Shown: positions 12,891-25,362 of the stretch, piece by piece
Position numbering within the stretch: position 1 is the stretch's first letter
Layout of the letters: each line of letters starts with the position of its first letter
From: Neodiprion pinetum
Lineage: Eukaryota; Arthropoda; Insecta; Hymenoptera; Diprionidae
Assembly: GCF_021155775.2 (NCBI RefSeq)
Contig: NC_060238.1
Coordinates: 2,652,001-2,716,000 of the forward strand
Direction: 5' to 3'
Length of the DNA: 64,000 nucleotides
The notes under the pieces: model-generated
Databases searched by the model: none
Told to the model about the DNA's origin: nothing
What the model saw: the letters and a program-made list of their open reading frames with translations, nothing else
Made by a program: the position numbers and the translations under genes

Positions 12891-15800
12891 TATTCAGTTA
12901 TTGAAATATTTCAGGGCTTAAGACAAACTGCAAAAGTTATTAGAAGTAAGAGAATTAAATGTAACTGTCATGACAGATTAAATAATATAAGCACAATACG
13001 TACTACTTCATAGGATTGATATTTGAAATCCGACGTATATGTATGCAAAAAAAAAAAAAAAAAAACGATATCACACATCACGCGTCGATCGATCCAAATA
13101 TCGAAATAAAATTCAAGTATCGATCTCAATATCCAATGACTAAAATTGTACATTCTACGGTAAAGAACCTACAGAAGCCTCGAAGATATAAAGGCTATGG
13201 AAGATCTGTAAAGGTTTCAAAAATCTCCTACTCCGAATCTAAACGTGGAAGAAACAAAAATATCGGCCAAATTTAGATCTAGAATAGGTTCTCTTTTCGG
13301 TACAAAGATAGTCCTACCACGTCCTGCGAAACGCAGGACTTGCAGGCGTACACGAGGGTTGACGAAACTTCGACTCGGGGCTGCAGCATGAATAGCCTTT
13401 TCACTGGCCGCGCCGTATCCAGTGGACACAAATCAACACCGTCTATACAGCGAGACGTTTTTTCTTTTTTTCTTCGTTTTTTTTTTTTCACCAGGCTCCA
13501 TGGGGATGAAAGTTTTCTCTTTATTTCGACTTTTTTTTCGTCTTTCGCTTTTAGCGTAGCTGCTTTTTCCTCGCTTCCTACCCCCAATTCTATTTTATAT
13601 CATTTCCTGCTTTTTTTTTCTTCGTATTTTATGTTTCTCTCTCTCTCTCTCTCTCTCCGGTTTTTTTCATCGGATGTAACGTGTATAATGTCCCTTCATT
13701 CTGGACCCGACGTTCAGACTTCGTTTTCCACCTGGCACACTCGGCCAGCAAGTCCATTCCATTGATCGTCTGCAGTGGGCGGAGAAATTTCTTTTTTTCG
13801 TATCTTTTTTTTTTCTTTTTGAGTGTTTTTTTTCTTTACCATCGGCCATTTTTCCCCGGATTTCCGTATTTTTTTTTCTCTCTTTTCATCTCTTCTTCTC
13901 ACTTTATTTTCTGCTTCAATGATGAATAAATAAAACTGAGATGAAAATATCAACACTCGAAGTGGTGGATTCCTATCTTCATATTCGAATATTACAAATA
14001 ATGGATCCAACATAACGGACATCGGTATCAAAAATTTCGAAGATTTCGTTGTAATATGAAAATCTGTAGATACAAGGACGACGTCCAAAGTGTGAAATTG
14101 AAATTAAGATATCGATAAAAAAAAATCCATCGAAATGAAATCAAGCAATTCGTTAGTCAGAATCAAAATCTTTTGTATCGTGTAGCGACTTGAGAATTTT
14201 TTACTTTTACTGTAACTAATGAAATGAAATTTTCATTCAATTTTTCTATTTCGTGGGATATAACTCGTCTCGAATTTTGTTAAACTAACACCAATCCATG
14301 AGGTTTTTAACCGGAGTGCGAATTACGGGTACGGTTTTATGGTTATTACAGAGAACAGCTCGGTGCAGTTTCCCTGTTAAAAAATCAGACTAAATTCCGC
14401 TTTGCAAGTAAAAGCAGTAAAGCGAGTAAGTGAGTCAGTAAGTAGGTAGCGATAATCGGGTCGCGTTACTGATTAGGTACAGAGTCGAATTGCGCCAGTA
14501 AAGTCGAGCTGTACGAGTTCATTGGTTACGAAAATTGACTGACTTCTTCATTACACTTTTTTTAAACCGACCCCTGATCGTCAGATGAGTTCATTTCGAT
14601 ACATGGACATGCCACGAACAGACTGGCATAAAATGTGACGCGGTGATCTGTAAATATCGGAAAAATTCCAGAATCCCTTTCAGTCAATTTTTTGTCATAG
14701 AAAAAAAAAAAAAGCTAATAACGTTCACTGAGAATAGAGTTTATATTCAATGTTAAGAAACACGTGTATTTGGTTATGGTGAAATAAATGTTTCGTTGTT
14801 ATTGTCAAATTTTTGAAAAAACTATTAACACGTTTCGATCGATCATTGTTTAGTTCATCCAAAATTTGATAATAATAACGAAATATTGACATCGCCATAT
14901 CCAAATATACGTTTGTTAACACTAAATAAACTCGTTTCTCAGTGTTGAAGAAAAATCTTGAGTTCTTGTGTTCATTCCGTATTTCGTTATATTTTTATGA
15001 TACGTATGTAAGTATTTTTTTATAACAACTTTAATCATGTAACGAAATGAATTTGTGCAATTTTAATTAACTCGTGCATGTTCGTGCGAATAAATTCATC
15101 TTGTAATTCCGTAAAAATTTAAAACAGAATTTTTAATATACAAGCCGTATGGCAAAGAAAATATTAGAAAAACAAAAAAAAAAAAACAGAATCAACCCTT
15201 GCACGATCATTAATTCTGCATGAATGTAATTACGACGCGTGTATTTTTTTTCTCCTTTTTTTCTTTTTCATTCCACCGCGTTACTGCCGTTATCGTACCG
15301 TTATTTCACACATATATAACTATAATATACGCAGATGCTTTTGAAAGTTACACCCAGGCATATCTGTATCTGTTGGTTTGTAGGTGTAATTAATATATCA
15401 GGATCATCATTCGACGGTATAAATCGGGTTTAATTATGTATAATATATCGCGGCGTTAGATAATACAGAATTTACACGCGTGTCGGAGTGCATGTAGAGG
15501 GAATTTTCGGCCATGGAAAGGGGTCGAGTGAAATGGTGCAGGTGGATGGGAAACGAATTAATTATGGCGAAACAGCAATTATAGCTTTCTGCCCAACGGA
15601 GGCGAAAACCGAACACGCGAGAAATTTAATTCCACCAAAACTCACCTCTATAATTCCTTTATCCCTGTCATAAGTTGTTCCACTTTATCGGTTAATTCGA
15701 TTCCAATTCTATTCTCACGAAAATGGGTAATAATATAAACAATTTATTGCGTAAATGTGTCTATTTTTTTATTTGACATTAAAAAAAAAAAAAAACATAA

Positions 15801-16315
15801 AACGAAAGAGTAAAATACGAGTGCCAACGACAAACGAAAATTCGTAATCGGAAGACGAAGTAGCGTGAACGAGGAGATAAATTAAATGTCGCGAAAAGCT
15901 CAGACTGTAACTTCCTTTTTTCCTTCGACAAAAACTGAGGGTGAGAAAAAAAAAGAAGCTAAAACGGATGCAAAGGAAAAAAGTTTTCAACAAAACTGAA
16001 TAAAACGGAGACGAAAAAAATAAAAAAAAAAACAAATAAAATGTATAACTGCAAATGTTATCTACGTACATCTATCTGGCGGGCAGCAGCGGCGCGCGTA
16101 GCTCTGGTTGCGTATACGAGTATACGTGAATATATATCTATATACACAGATTGAACGGGAAGGGGGAATTTGGATGGTGGTGTAGGTTTTTTTTTTTGGG
16201 TGGGGGGGTGAAAGATCGAGGACGATTCCGAGCCATTTTGCCGAGGAAATTTATGGCTGAAATAATGTGGAAATAGTGGAATTCTGAGAGAGTTGGCGGG
16301 GGGTGGTGTTGGAGG

Positions 16316-17122
16316 GTGAGGGGGGACGATATGAAAGACGAAAAGAGACGAGGAGGAGGAGGAGGGTGTATTACGAGGATGCGGGCGAAGCCCGGCGCCT
16401 TTCACTATATATACCTATACATATCCATCCGCCTCGCTGTATATACAACGGGGAAAAAGATGATTCAGGCGAAACAAGGGTTTGTCTCTCTGTACGGCAG
16501 GGGAAAAGGAGGGAAAGGCTGGGAGAGTAAAGGTAAAGAAGAGGGAAGCGGCGGAGGCATCGGTTCTTATCTCTCTCGCGGCGAAGAAAGTGCGGAGAGT
16601 AATGTACAAGAGCGGCGTGAGAGCATGAGAATTACGCGAATGACGGAGATTAACCGAGAGAGTGTAAAGGGTGAGGAGAAAAGCGGCAAGCCCCGGCGAA
16701 ACGTCGTCGGGTCAAACGTTCCGCAGACTCGATTTCTTCTTTCTTGTATCGTCGGGGATAAAGTTCAACGTTTTTCAGCGACCCGCAGATCATACGACGA
16801 ACAAACGCCGAAGATATATATCGCTTATGCGACGATCGATTCTATCTTTTCATATTTCTTACTTCGCCTCGATTTGGGAATAATGCAATTTATTCTAGGA
16901 TCTGTGCTTTTTGTCGACACTGTTGAAAATTATTGTCAATTTACTCGCACGTTTATCCTGCAAAAGATTCGTCAATTTACGATATCAGATTGGAAATTTA
17001 CAAAAACGTTACAGCGACGTAAATTCGTTTACTATGCATTTGTCTTAGATTTACAATTCATATTTTTGAATTTACTAAAATTGATAAGGAATAAGAGAAA
17101 AAACTCATTTGAATTCACTTAA
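16316..17122 (+). other. Longest open frame in the window (268 codons), unrecognised, probably chance
   Basis: This ATG-started frame runs 268 codons without a stop. Its first half is purine-driven low complexity (Gly, Arg, Lys and Glu rich, for example RRGGGGG). Its second half is AT-rich, encoding Phe, Tyr, Leu and Lys. No domain, signal peptide or family motif is visible, and the composition follows the local base composition rather than a protein-like pattern. I consider it a chance frame but record it because of its length. Confidence 0.12.
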
Positions 17123-17480
17123 TTGTGTGGTAAAATTTGTTGCGTTTGTTAATCGAATAAACAGTTGATTTTTTGTGTCCGTTGATATGAAGTCACACTG
17201 AAAATCGGTGCTGAATATTTAGATCAACGGTTATTTTCGAAAGTCTATTTGTAAGTAATAACTTTGGCGACACTTTTCAGAAAACTTATGTTCCGGAAAA
17301 AAATTGCCGTCAAATTATACGAATACGTAAGAATTCAAGGGTGGTCTGTATAAGAATACTGGTCAAATAATAATACTAGATAAAAAGATCGGTATATCTA
17401 AGTTTATAAAAATTTATGTATATATAATACACCTACTCGTGAATTCAAGAATTATGATGTTCGATGTCCAAAAATCTAAA

Positions 17481-17657
17481 TTAAAATCGGTATCAAACTT
17501 TATCACTTATTCGAAAATCCAAAAACTTGTATTCACTAACTAAAAATGAAACCAAATAACCGAATTAAAAATCGCTATCAAACTTTATCACACATTTAAG
17601 AATTAAAAAATTACTGTCCGCTAACTAAAAACCGAACCAAAAATCGGTATCAAACAA
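17481..17657. repeat. Degenerate three-unit tandem repeat
   Basis: A unit containing AATCGGTATCAAACTTTATC recurs at about 17481, 17564 and 17636 (spacing roughly 83 and 72 bp). The parts between also match (CACTAACTAAAAATG versus CGCTAACTAAAAACC). Confidence 0.75.
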
Positions 17658-17956
17658 TTTCCGCGTGTTAGGCGATCTGATTAAAATCAGTGACAATGAA
17701 CCGAGTATCTTGACAGTCCGATTCATTGATAACCGGTCTTTGAGAGATTTACGTGTATATCGGCAGGCTCTGAAAGGGGTGTAAAAATCAATCCCTCCCC
17801 CCATTCTTCCGGCGAAAGGTGCAGAGGCAGCGGTTAGAAATTATTTAGCGTACGTGCGTGCGTGCGTGAGGTTGAAAAGAGGGGGTGTGACAAGAGGGTG
17901 GGTGGGAGTTATAACTCTCGGCGGGTACCGCACGGTAGATATATATATATATATGA

Positions 17957-17961
<5 letters not shown>

Positions 17962-18008
<47 letters not shown>
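17962..18008. repeat. TG dinucleotide microsatellite
   Basis: About 23 uninterrupted TG units, preceded by a TA run at 17939-17954. It creates long Cys/Val or His/Thr frames on the two strands that are not genes. Confidence 0.95.
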
Positions 18009-18011
<3 letters not shown>

Positions 18012-20939
18012 CACGGGGCGAAAGCGATAGCCGGGGGTTTTTGCCTTGTGCAGGGAGTCGAGAGGGGAGGAGGAGAGCCGGGAATACACGGGATGAAATA
18101 TCCCCCGTCGGGCAGCATCCTCGAGGATTTGTCGGCCAGGAATTGATTTAGGTATAACGGGTAGGTAGGACTTAATCCCTACGGGGTCCGCTCTCCCGAA
18201 TCCGTCTCACTGTTCCCTTCTTCTTCCTTTGCGCCTCGGATCTGGCAGGAAAAAAAAAGGAGAGGAAACAAGAACAAAGAAAATAAAAATAAAATAATGA
18301 TAACAAAAAAAAGAATACCGCCGTTAACGCCCTTGGCTGTTAATATTGTATCACATAACGCAATACGCGTGTAACGTGATTCGATCCAAGCTTAAACAAC
18401 ATCCGGAATAATGATTTTCACGAATAAAATGCATAGTTAAAGGTGGAAATAGATTTTAGGACTACATTTTTAGTGATTTTCATGAATTGTTTTTTTTTCA
18501 ACTTTTTTTGCAATAAAAAAATACTTCAAAGAATGATATTGCTCCAAATTTAGGTTCACATAGAAGAAAGACATGTCCTTAAAGTAAATTTGAAACCCTA
18601 TTGATTTCAGATGAAAATTGTGGCCTCCAGAATTTAAACATTCTGACGGTGACCTCCGATGGATGGCGACTGATATCATCCATATTTTCCGAGATAACAC
18701 ATAAAAAAAATCACGATATTCATTTGAATATACGTATGAAGTGTTGTCAAAGTTTCAATAAATTATATACTTGCCTTTCTTGCCAAAAAATTCATGAAAA
18801 TCATTTAAAAAGCATAGTCCTAAACCTATTCCTTCCCTTAAGCTAGATGATAAATTTTCACGATCAAACTTGCGAAATGTCATCAGTTAAGGAATAAATC
18901 TGAAAAAAAAATTCTACAATCAATAGTATCTCATCGAATAGTTATATTTCACACCAATGATAATTCGTAAGAAAATTTACAGGATTTTTCATACACCTTG
19001 AAATGTTTTTCAATCGATACTTCGACAGTGAATACAAATAATTCTCGTTGCAAACACAGCAAGAAATGTAGAATATCATAATAATGATCTCGGTACGAAT
19101 CAACTGGATTTTATAACGAGGAATTGAACCGGTCATCAATCGGTGTGACGAGGTCAATAATATTGATAATAACGATAATAAAAACATTGAAATCGTAATT
19201 CAAACGCGATACTCAAATATGTATAATGTAAACTGATTTTATATGCAATAACAGGGAATAAAATGTCTTAAAATGTTTTATTTTTCCCTGAACACGTCGA
19301 GAGAGCCGAGTTGGTGAATTTACGAGGACGTTGGTCAAGAGTCTTAATGGACCCAAAAAAAAAAAAAAAGAAAGTAGAAGAAGAAGGAAGAGAACAAGAG
19401 GTTGTTACATACAGGGTATAAAAGGCGAGACTGTGGAAACAGGCAAAAGTTAAGAATGTTACATCCCCCTTTAAACGTGGCTTAATGGCCCGGTTTATAA
19501 GATATTGATTCAGTTCCCGTAAAGCTTTACCCTGTGACATAAATAATGCACCGCTGAGCCTATATAATTATTGGATATATATATATATAAATATAAATCT
19601 TGTACGTGATACGCGATAATGCGTGCTCGATACACCGTGATTATTATTACCCAGTATAAGAAACATTTTTGTCCTTGATTAGATATTTATTCGAATCGAC
19701 AAGTTTGCTCGTATTTTTCTCGTCGATTTTTATTTTTTTTTTTATTCCTTGTAACCGAAGAATGTTTGAAAAGCTGCTCGCGTATGAACGAATTGATCGA
19801 CGAATTATATTAAAATATCTTATCGATCCGTTTTACGTTGAAACAAAGGATAAAAAAAAAAAAACAAAAAAAATTGATGGTTGAGATCATTTGGATGGGT
19901 AAGAAATTCAATTTCTTTTTCCAAGTTTTACGACGAAACTCTCCTTTCCTTGGGAGATTTCTTGTAGTTTGCGATCACCGCGTTGGTATAAACGTTGTGC
20001 TTCGTCAGTTTGTGAGACGGGTAATCTCATTATCATCCTCCCGTTAACGGGATTCATTGTTTAATATGTCCAATATTCACCTCGTTAGTGCTTCGAAAGT
20101 ATGCATTACTCGGATACGTGCAGGGTGCTAATATCGCCCACCCAAATTAACCTGACCGTACAATAACTCGCGTTAGGTTGTGTCAGGATGAGCTGCACTT
20201 GAAGGTAGATTCGGTGATAATGTTGAGGAATTTGGTGAAAAATTAAATATAAATTAATCGTAAGATTCATGGAATGATGATCCGAATTATCAAGTCGAGA
20301 TTTTTCTTTTCTACAGAAGCACAAATGAAGTTGAAACAAGCAAATTTTTGTTTTCACACGTTTGTAAAGTGTCCAATTCGTTAGGTAAAAAATTTACGAG
20401 TATCACGTTCAATTTAAATTTTCAATGGGATAAAAAATGTCATGATCAAAAACGTCTGGAGCATTGATGATAAAAATATATCTTACGCTCTGTAAAATTT
20501 TTTGCATTCAAATACCGCGATACCTCGATTAGTCAATTGCCCGAGGAAGGGATTGAAAGCGGAAGCGACAGCCTCAGAATTAAATTATGATTGAAAACAT
20601 GAATTATATCATCCGGTCCGTTCTCATTCCGCCAAGATATCGCATTTTCCGTATCTTGAGGAGCAAAAATCACAAAGTGTTCAAACATAACTTGACACTA
20701 CCTCGAATCAGATATTTTTTGGTAATATCACGTTTGCAAGGTACACTAATTACCATCACCGTTAAACGGTTTAAAGAAAACGGTTAGCCCGAGACAAGAA
20801 TATGATAAACGTTCAGAGAGCGTACAATTATGATAAGAACTACGATAAAAACAGGAATAAAATCATTTCGGTGACACAAGAATAAATATATACTCGCAGC
20901 GAGGAACCTTAATTACTTTCCATCGCCGGCAGTCGCGAG

Positions 20940-20972
20940 TATATAAGAGTAGTTTTTTTCATTGTTCATCAA
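20940..20972 (+). promoter_or_regulatory. Core promoter of the lipase gene: TATA box and initiator-like site
   Basis: TATATAAG lies at 20940-20947. An initiator-like TTCATC has its A at about 20968, 28 bp downstream of the TATA start, which is the standard spacing. The lipase ATG follows at 21031, giving a 5' UTR of about 63 nt. Arrangement and distances are seen directly; use as a promoter is inferred. Confidence 0.65.
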
Positions 20973-21030
20973 GCAGGTGACTGCTGGACGAATTAGTAGT
21001 GGTCTACGCGTCGAGAGTCGGACGATAAAA

Positions 21031-21064
21031 ATGAAGGCTCGCAACGTCTTCTGGGTAATCGTAT
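21031..21064 (+). CDS. Secreted lipase, exon 1 (start codon and signal peptide)
   Basis: ATG at 21031 follows AAAA and opens an 11-codon exon, MKARNVFWVIV plus one T, before the donor T|GTAAAA at 21065. Splicing to the acceptor CTCACCCAG at 21309 forms a Leu codon (T+TG) and gives a continuous MKARNVFWVIVLFNVIENS. This is a short basic start followed by a hydrophobic core, as expected of a signal peptide. The intron is 245 bp. Two other GT sites nearby (TGG|GTAATC and ATC|GTATGT) would be in phase 0 and lead straight into a stop in exon 2, so the GTAAAA donor is preferred. The protein is presumably secreted. Confidence 0.65.
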
Positions 21065-21309
21065 GTAAAAAAATAATTACCGAACTGTCGGATAAAAAGC
21101 GTGTAGACGAAAGAAAAAACACTTCGGTCACAGTTTTTGTGTTCAAAAGGAGAGGATAAAAACCCAATGAAACTCGAGGAGAAACCTCGGGACTGAAAGG
21201 ACTTCGTTTGCCTTGGCGACTTTGAAATGATTTCACGCGTGTAACTTTCGCCCAAGATTTCGTCACTTTTACCCTCAATTACCGTTCTAATTATTTCATT
21301 CTCACCCAG

Positions 21310-21567
21310 TGTTCAACGTGATCGAAAACAGCGTGGAAAGCCCTTGGAACGTAATGATGGACGTTTTCATCGGCTTCGACGAGCTAAATAATACCGTTGA
21401 GTTCAATCTTTATACGACTTTGAACCCGAAGACGCCCGAGAAATTGTACTTCAACAACGATTTAGCTCTGTCAGAAAGCCATTTCGACGCCAGCAGACCG
21501 ATACGATTACTGATCCACGGGTGGCGAGACGATCGCGAATCAGAAATGTGTGTATTGATCCGAGATG
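21310..21567 (+). CDS. Secreted lipase (pancreatic-lipase-like family), exon 2; rest of gene not seen
   Basis: This 258-nt exon runs from the acceptor CACCCAG to the donor GATG|GTGAGT. Its product includes MMDVFIGFDELNNTVEFNLY, TTLNPKTPEKLYFNN, HFDASRPIRLLIHGWRDD and RESEMCVLIRD. The sequence RP-x-R-x-LIHGW is the conserved N-terminal beta-strand and oxyanion-region motif of insect pancreatic-type triacylglycerol lipases and phospholipase A1 relatives. ESEM..LIRDA is the helix that follows in this family, and the last base (G) would make the expected Ala with the next exon. The nucleophile (GHSLGAH), Asp and His motifs lie in later exons that I did not find before position 64000. The gene therefore has a very long second intron, or this is a 5' fragment. 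Lipase or phospholipase specificity cannot be decided. Confidence 0.85.
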
Positions 21568-24500
21568 GTGAGTACGCGAACGTTGAAAGAAAAGAGGTTG
21601 CGAAAATAGTGAGTGGAAAAAACTAAAAAAAAAAAAAAAAAACTCGAGATCCGAGATCACTTTTGTTTCTTTTTTTTTTTAAAAAAAAAAACTTAATTTT
21701 TGGATTCTAGAGTTTCGAAAACCGCAAAGGTTCGTTGAAATTCGAAAAATTGATTCCTCGTATCGCGAAGGGTGATAAAAAGTAGAATAAAAAATGAAAA
21801 GAAAAAAAAAACACACCGATCATAACATCGCTCTCCATTATCCAAGGATTCTACACCAACGGCGTGACCTTAACGACCCCGCATCAGCGAGGCAAAGTAA
21901 TCCAGGCCAACCCCCGCCCCCCGAGGTAAAACAGCATCAAGAGACAAGGGCGAGGGCCTCGGGTTGTTCTACGGACCGCAGAGCCTCCCTTAACACCCAG
22001 ATGCGCTCTCCTCTCCGCCCCCTGCCTTGTAATTAAACAGCTGCGGTATCCTCCACCTTATTCTACGAACAATCGACATCAGCACGAAGAGGAAACACAC
22101 GAGGGCTGCTAGCAGCAGTTCCTCTCCTTCAGCACTTGCTCGACAGCCGTGGTGCGAGCTTTTATGGTTTGCCGGACCTCCATAAAGGACACATTACCCC
22201 ATTAGGCCCGCCCTCGGAGTCCCATTTATACACGTATATACATGTACATATTATATATAGGCTTGTAAGGACCGTTACTATGATCCCCGCGCCTCCCTCT
22301 CACCCTCTGCGGAACAAGAATGCTGACGCAATTTCGTCCCTTAGGTCCAGTTTCACCCGGGATGCATCGTCTCGGAATTTTTCAGCCTTTGAGATTTATT
22401 GAATAAATTTTATTTTATTTTTTTTCTTTTTTTCCACCCCGAGCTAAAGCAGTGTTTTAAAATCTGCTGGAGAGACGACTTTGAGAAAGTTTGTTCGCCG
22501 GAAATCTGTACGTTGAGTTACCTGTTGTTTAATTCTCACGATCGTTATTGGTACGAAGATATTTTTAAAAATACAATCAATGTACAAAACTGTTTGGATA
22601 TCGGTATCGAATCGCTGGAAAATTGTTGAAAATTCACTTTATTACGCGATGATTCATTTTATCCAAAATACAGTTTTCTACGAATTGTCTCAGAGATTTT
22701 CATTTTTCCGTCATGTTAGCATTGTTGAATATTTGATTTAACAATATGTCACTGATGTTAACTGTGATCGACAAATGGCAATATTGAATTCACCTTTGGA
22801 AAAAAATAAATAAATAAACCTGTTCCGGTAGAATCTGTAGAAAATGATCTTTCGAATAAAATGAACCATCGTCAAAGAAAATCGAGCGAATTTTTGAGTA
22901 TTTTCAAAAAAAATTTTTTAGTAAAGTAAATTCAAAAAAATACTGAAAATTGCACAAGCATCATGTACTAAAATTTTTCCACTACGATTAATCTTTTCAA
23001 AATCATACGAAATTCGCTCGGTTATCACAAAATTTGCAAACGTTCGAACGCGCGATGTTTTGTCACCAATTTACAATTGTTTAATTACGTAAACAAATTC
23101 TCGGTCAAATTGCGAGGCAAACAACGAAATTGAAATTCTTTTCTACGAGTGTTTTTAGTCCTTCATTTTTGATATTGGTGTTTTCTTGTATATTTTTTTT
23201 TTTTAAGTCTTTTTTTCTTCTTATCTCGTTTCATTTCCAGAAGGAAAGAGTAGCCGCCGGTAGCAGCCTGCGGATACTCTATTAATTAATTCGAAGCGTG
23301 GCCGTTATTGGAGCACCGACCGCTCGGAAGCGGAGAGGAAAACCGATTTCAAATCGAAATGCCGCGTATCTCTAGCGTACTTTCGTTTCCCAAATTTCCG
23401 CGCGTACCGCAGGAAATCAAACTGCGATATATATTTCGGTTAGCCAGAGGTATTATTATAGATATGCGATAGATATTGTCTCTGCGAGAGACAGACGTGG
23501 ACGCAGCTATCCATATGAAACATGGACAGTAGCCGAGGAATATTAATTCTGGATGAGGTTTTTTTTATACGGGAGAATTCCAATATCGTTGAATTTGTGA
23601 TTCTGCGGGTGGATATTCCTGAAAAACTTTGACTCTTTAGGACTTTAACTGTGCAGATGTTTATTATTGTATGAAACTCTTTGATTCGTCAGATTTTTGA
23701 TTTTTTGGAACTTTGGTTCTATAGAATTTTTATCTGATTGCACTTTTATTTTACGTAACTTGGAATTCTCCGGAACGTTCTTGAAAATTTTCATTAGCTA
23801 GAACTTTGATTTCGTATGGAACGTTACGCCATCTGTAGAATTGTTATTTTATAAAAATTGAATCGTGCGAAATATTTTATCGTTGCTTATAATATCGATT
23901 TCATTTCAGTTTTAATTTTTTAAAACCGTAATTCTAGACAATTTGTTATTGCACCGATCATTAATTCTCTGGCAAATTAAATTCCGAAGTAGTTTCATTC
24001 TTTACAGCTTTCGTAATGTAGAATTTAAATTCTCTGAAACTTGAATTCTGTAAAAATTTAATCAACTAAGACTAATTCTGCGAAACTTTACTTCCCTAGA
24101 AGTTTAATTCTGCAAAAGTTCTACTCTGCGAAAGTATATAATTCCGTAGAACTTTAAGACAGCATAACTTGAATTCTCGAAGCTCTCGATTATATGGAAC
24201 TTAAATTCCGTACAACTTTGATTCTACATAGATAACATCAACGAGGTTTTAACAGTTAACTGTTTGAAGGATATATTTCTCCTTGCAGTCAAATTAGTAC
24301 GAGCGATTTGGATAAATTTTTATATTTTGAGTCCAGCATATTGGATCAGTTATTTTGAATTTTCAAATTTTGTCCTCGGATTCGTTTTTATCAACCCCAA
24401 AAACCCAAGATTACCGAGTACCACTTTTCTAGTCCCCATAAACCTTCCCAAAAACAACATTTATTCCGTATAAACAGGCATTTTCAACACTTTGTTTATT

Positions 24501-24640
24501 TATAGCGCTCACTATATTCACGGAATCGTAACAATCGTTCCTAAAACATGAAAAATTGAAATCGTAGAATTCAAATCATGCAGAAAAAACGTGACAGCGA
24601 TATTTCAAAAATTTTAAATAAATCTTGAATAACCGATTCA
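21568..24640. other. Region after lipase exon 2, no exon found
   Basis: It contains poly-A/T tracts, a GC-rich but stop-interrupted block at 21840-22330 (with CTTTTATGG...CCATAAAGG, a small hairpin at about 22161-22188) and a GC-rich block at 23240-23470. Between about 23640 and 24230 there is a field of loosely repeated phrases of the type GAACTTTGATTCT / AATTCTGCAAAACTT. No lipase exon was recognised. Confidence 0.5.
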
Positions 24641-24651
24641 AATAAGGTGCC

Positions 24652-25362
24652 TCACATACGAAACGCTGTGTCGCAAAGGGTTAAATTCCGCAATCCTACC
24701 TTGCGTGATAATTTTGTCGCACTTGAACCGTAGTTACTGTAGAATCGATGCCCTCTGTAATAAACAGCCACAGGACGAAGGGCAGGCGCGAGGGTGTAAT
24801 CGCGAATTATCGCCCGAGAGCACCGAGGAGGCAGGCAACGGCGGCAAAAGCCTTCGGGGCAATTCATCATCCTGACGGACAGGTTTCCTCCGTAGGTTCT
24901 GCGTCCCTGTACTTTACACGGACTCAAATTTCTGGGATAGATAGAGACGCGGTTGCGCGAGTGAGAGTCTGGATCTGAACCGAAAACGTCGTCGTACATC
25001 CGTGGCTCGTTAAGGCGCAAGGAGCGAAAGGACCTTCAGGATCCCCTGCTAATATTTATCTTTCCGAAACCGGGACGTTCTGTCCGCAGGAGTCGTTGTC
25101 CCGGAATTCGGTATTCTTGCCTATTTTCGGCAAACAGGATAGATAGGATACACGTCGCGCTTCGCGGTCCCTGCCCTTGATCTTTGGGGCCAGGATCGAA
25201 AATTCTCACAGCGCAATTTTCCACCGATGTATAATACATAAGACGAATTTTGGTAAAGTTTCCTGTCGGCGTTTCTGTTGAATTTGCATCGTTATGACTC
25301 GAGCTTGTTAGCGCGAGGTTTACTCGAAAGGAAAAGACAAATTTACTCAAAACTAGAGTCAA
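24652..25362 (-). other. Two adjacent minus-strand open frames in a GC-richer block, unrecognised
   Basis: Frames at 25362-25036 (108 codons) and 25020-24652 (122 codons) follow each other in a block that is richer in G+C than its flanks. The second includes RMYDDVFGSDPDSHSRNRV and MNCPEGFCRRCLPPRC. A possible exon lies near its end: acceptor TTTATTACAG|AGGGCATCG and donor CGCAAG|GTAGGA. No family is recognised. It may be a real but divergent gene, a decayed gene or chance. The evidence is only composition and frame length. Confidence 0.15.

Larger units (their letters stand above)
11701..20939. other. Non-coding stretch between the CpG island and the lipase promoter
   Basis: This is AT-rich DNA with poly-A and poly-T tracts, a TC tract near 13636-13658, a TG microsatellite (17962-18008), a partial mobile-element copy (12806-12890) and a degenerate three-unit tandem repeat (17481-17657). 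A GC-richer purine stretch spans 16290-16800. No exon with family resemblance was found on either strand. Confidence 0.5.

Noticed and set aside
16316..17122. 268-codon open frame as a gene
   Set aside because: Composition tracks local purine-rich then AT-rich DNA, no domain or signal is visible, and no splice context supports it.
17841..18151. Frames encoding Cys-Val and His-Thr repeats
   Set aside because: They are translations of the TG microsatellite on the two strands.
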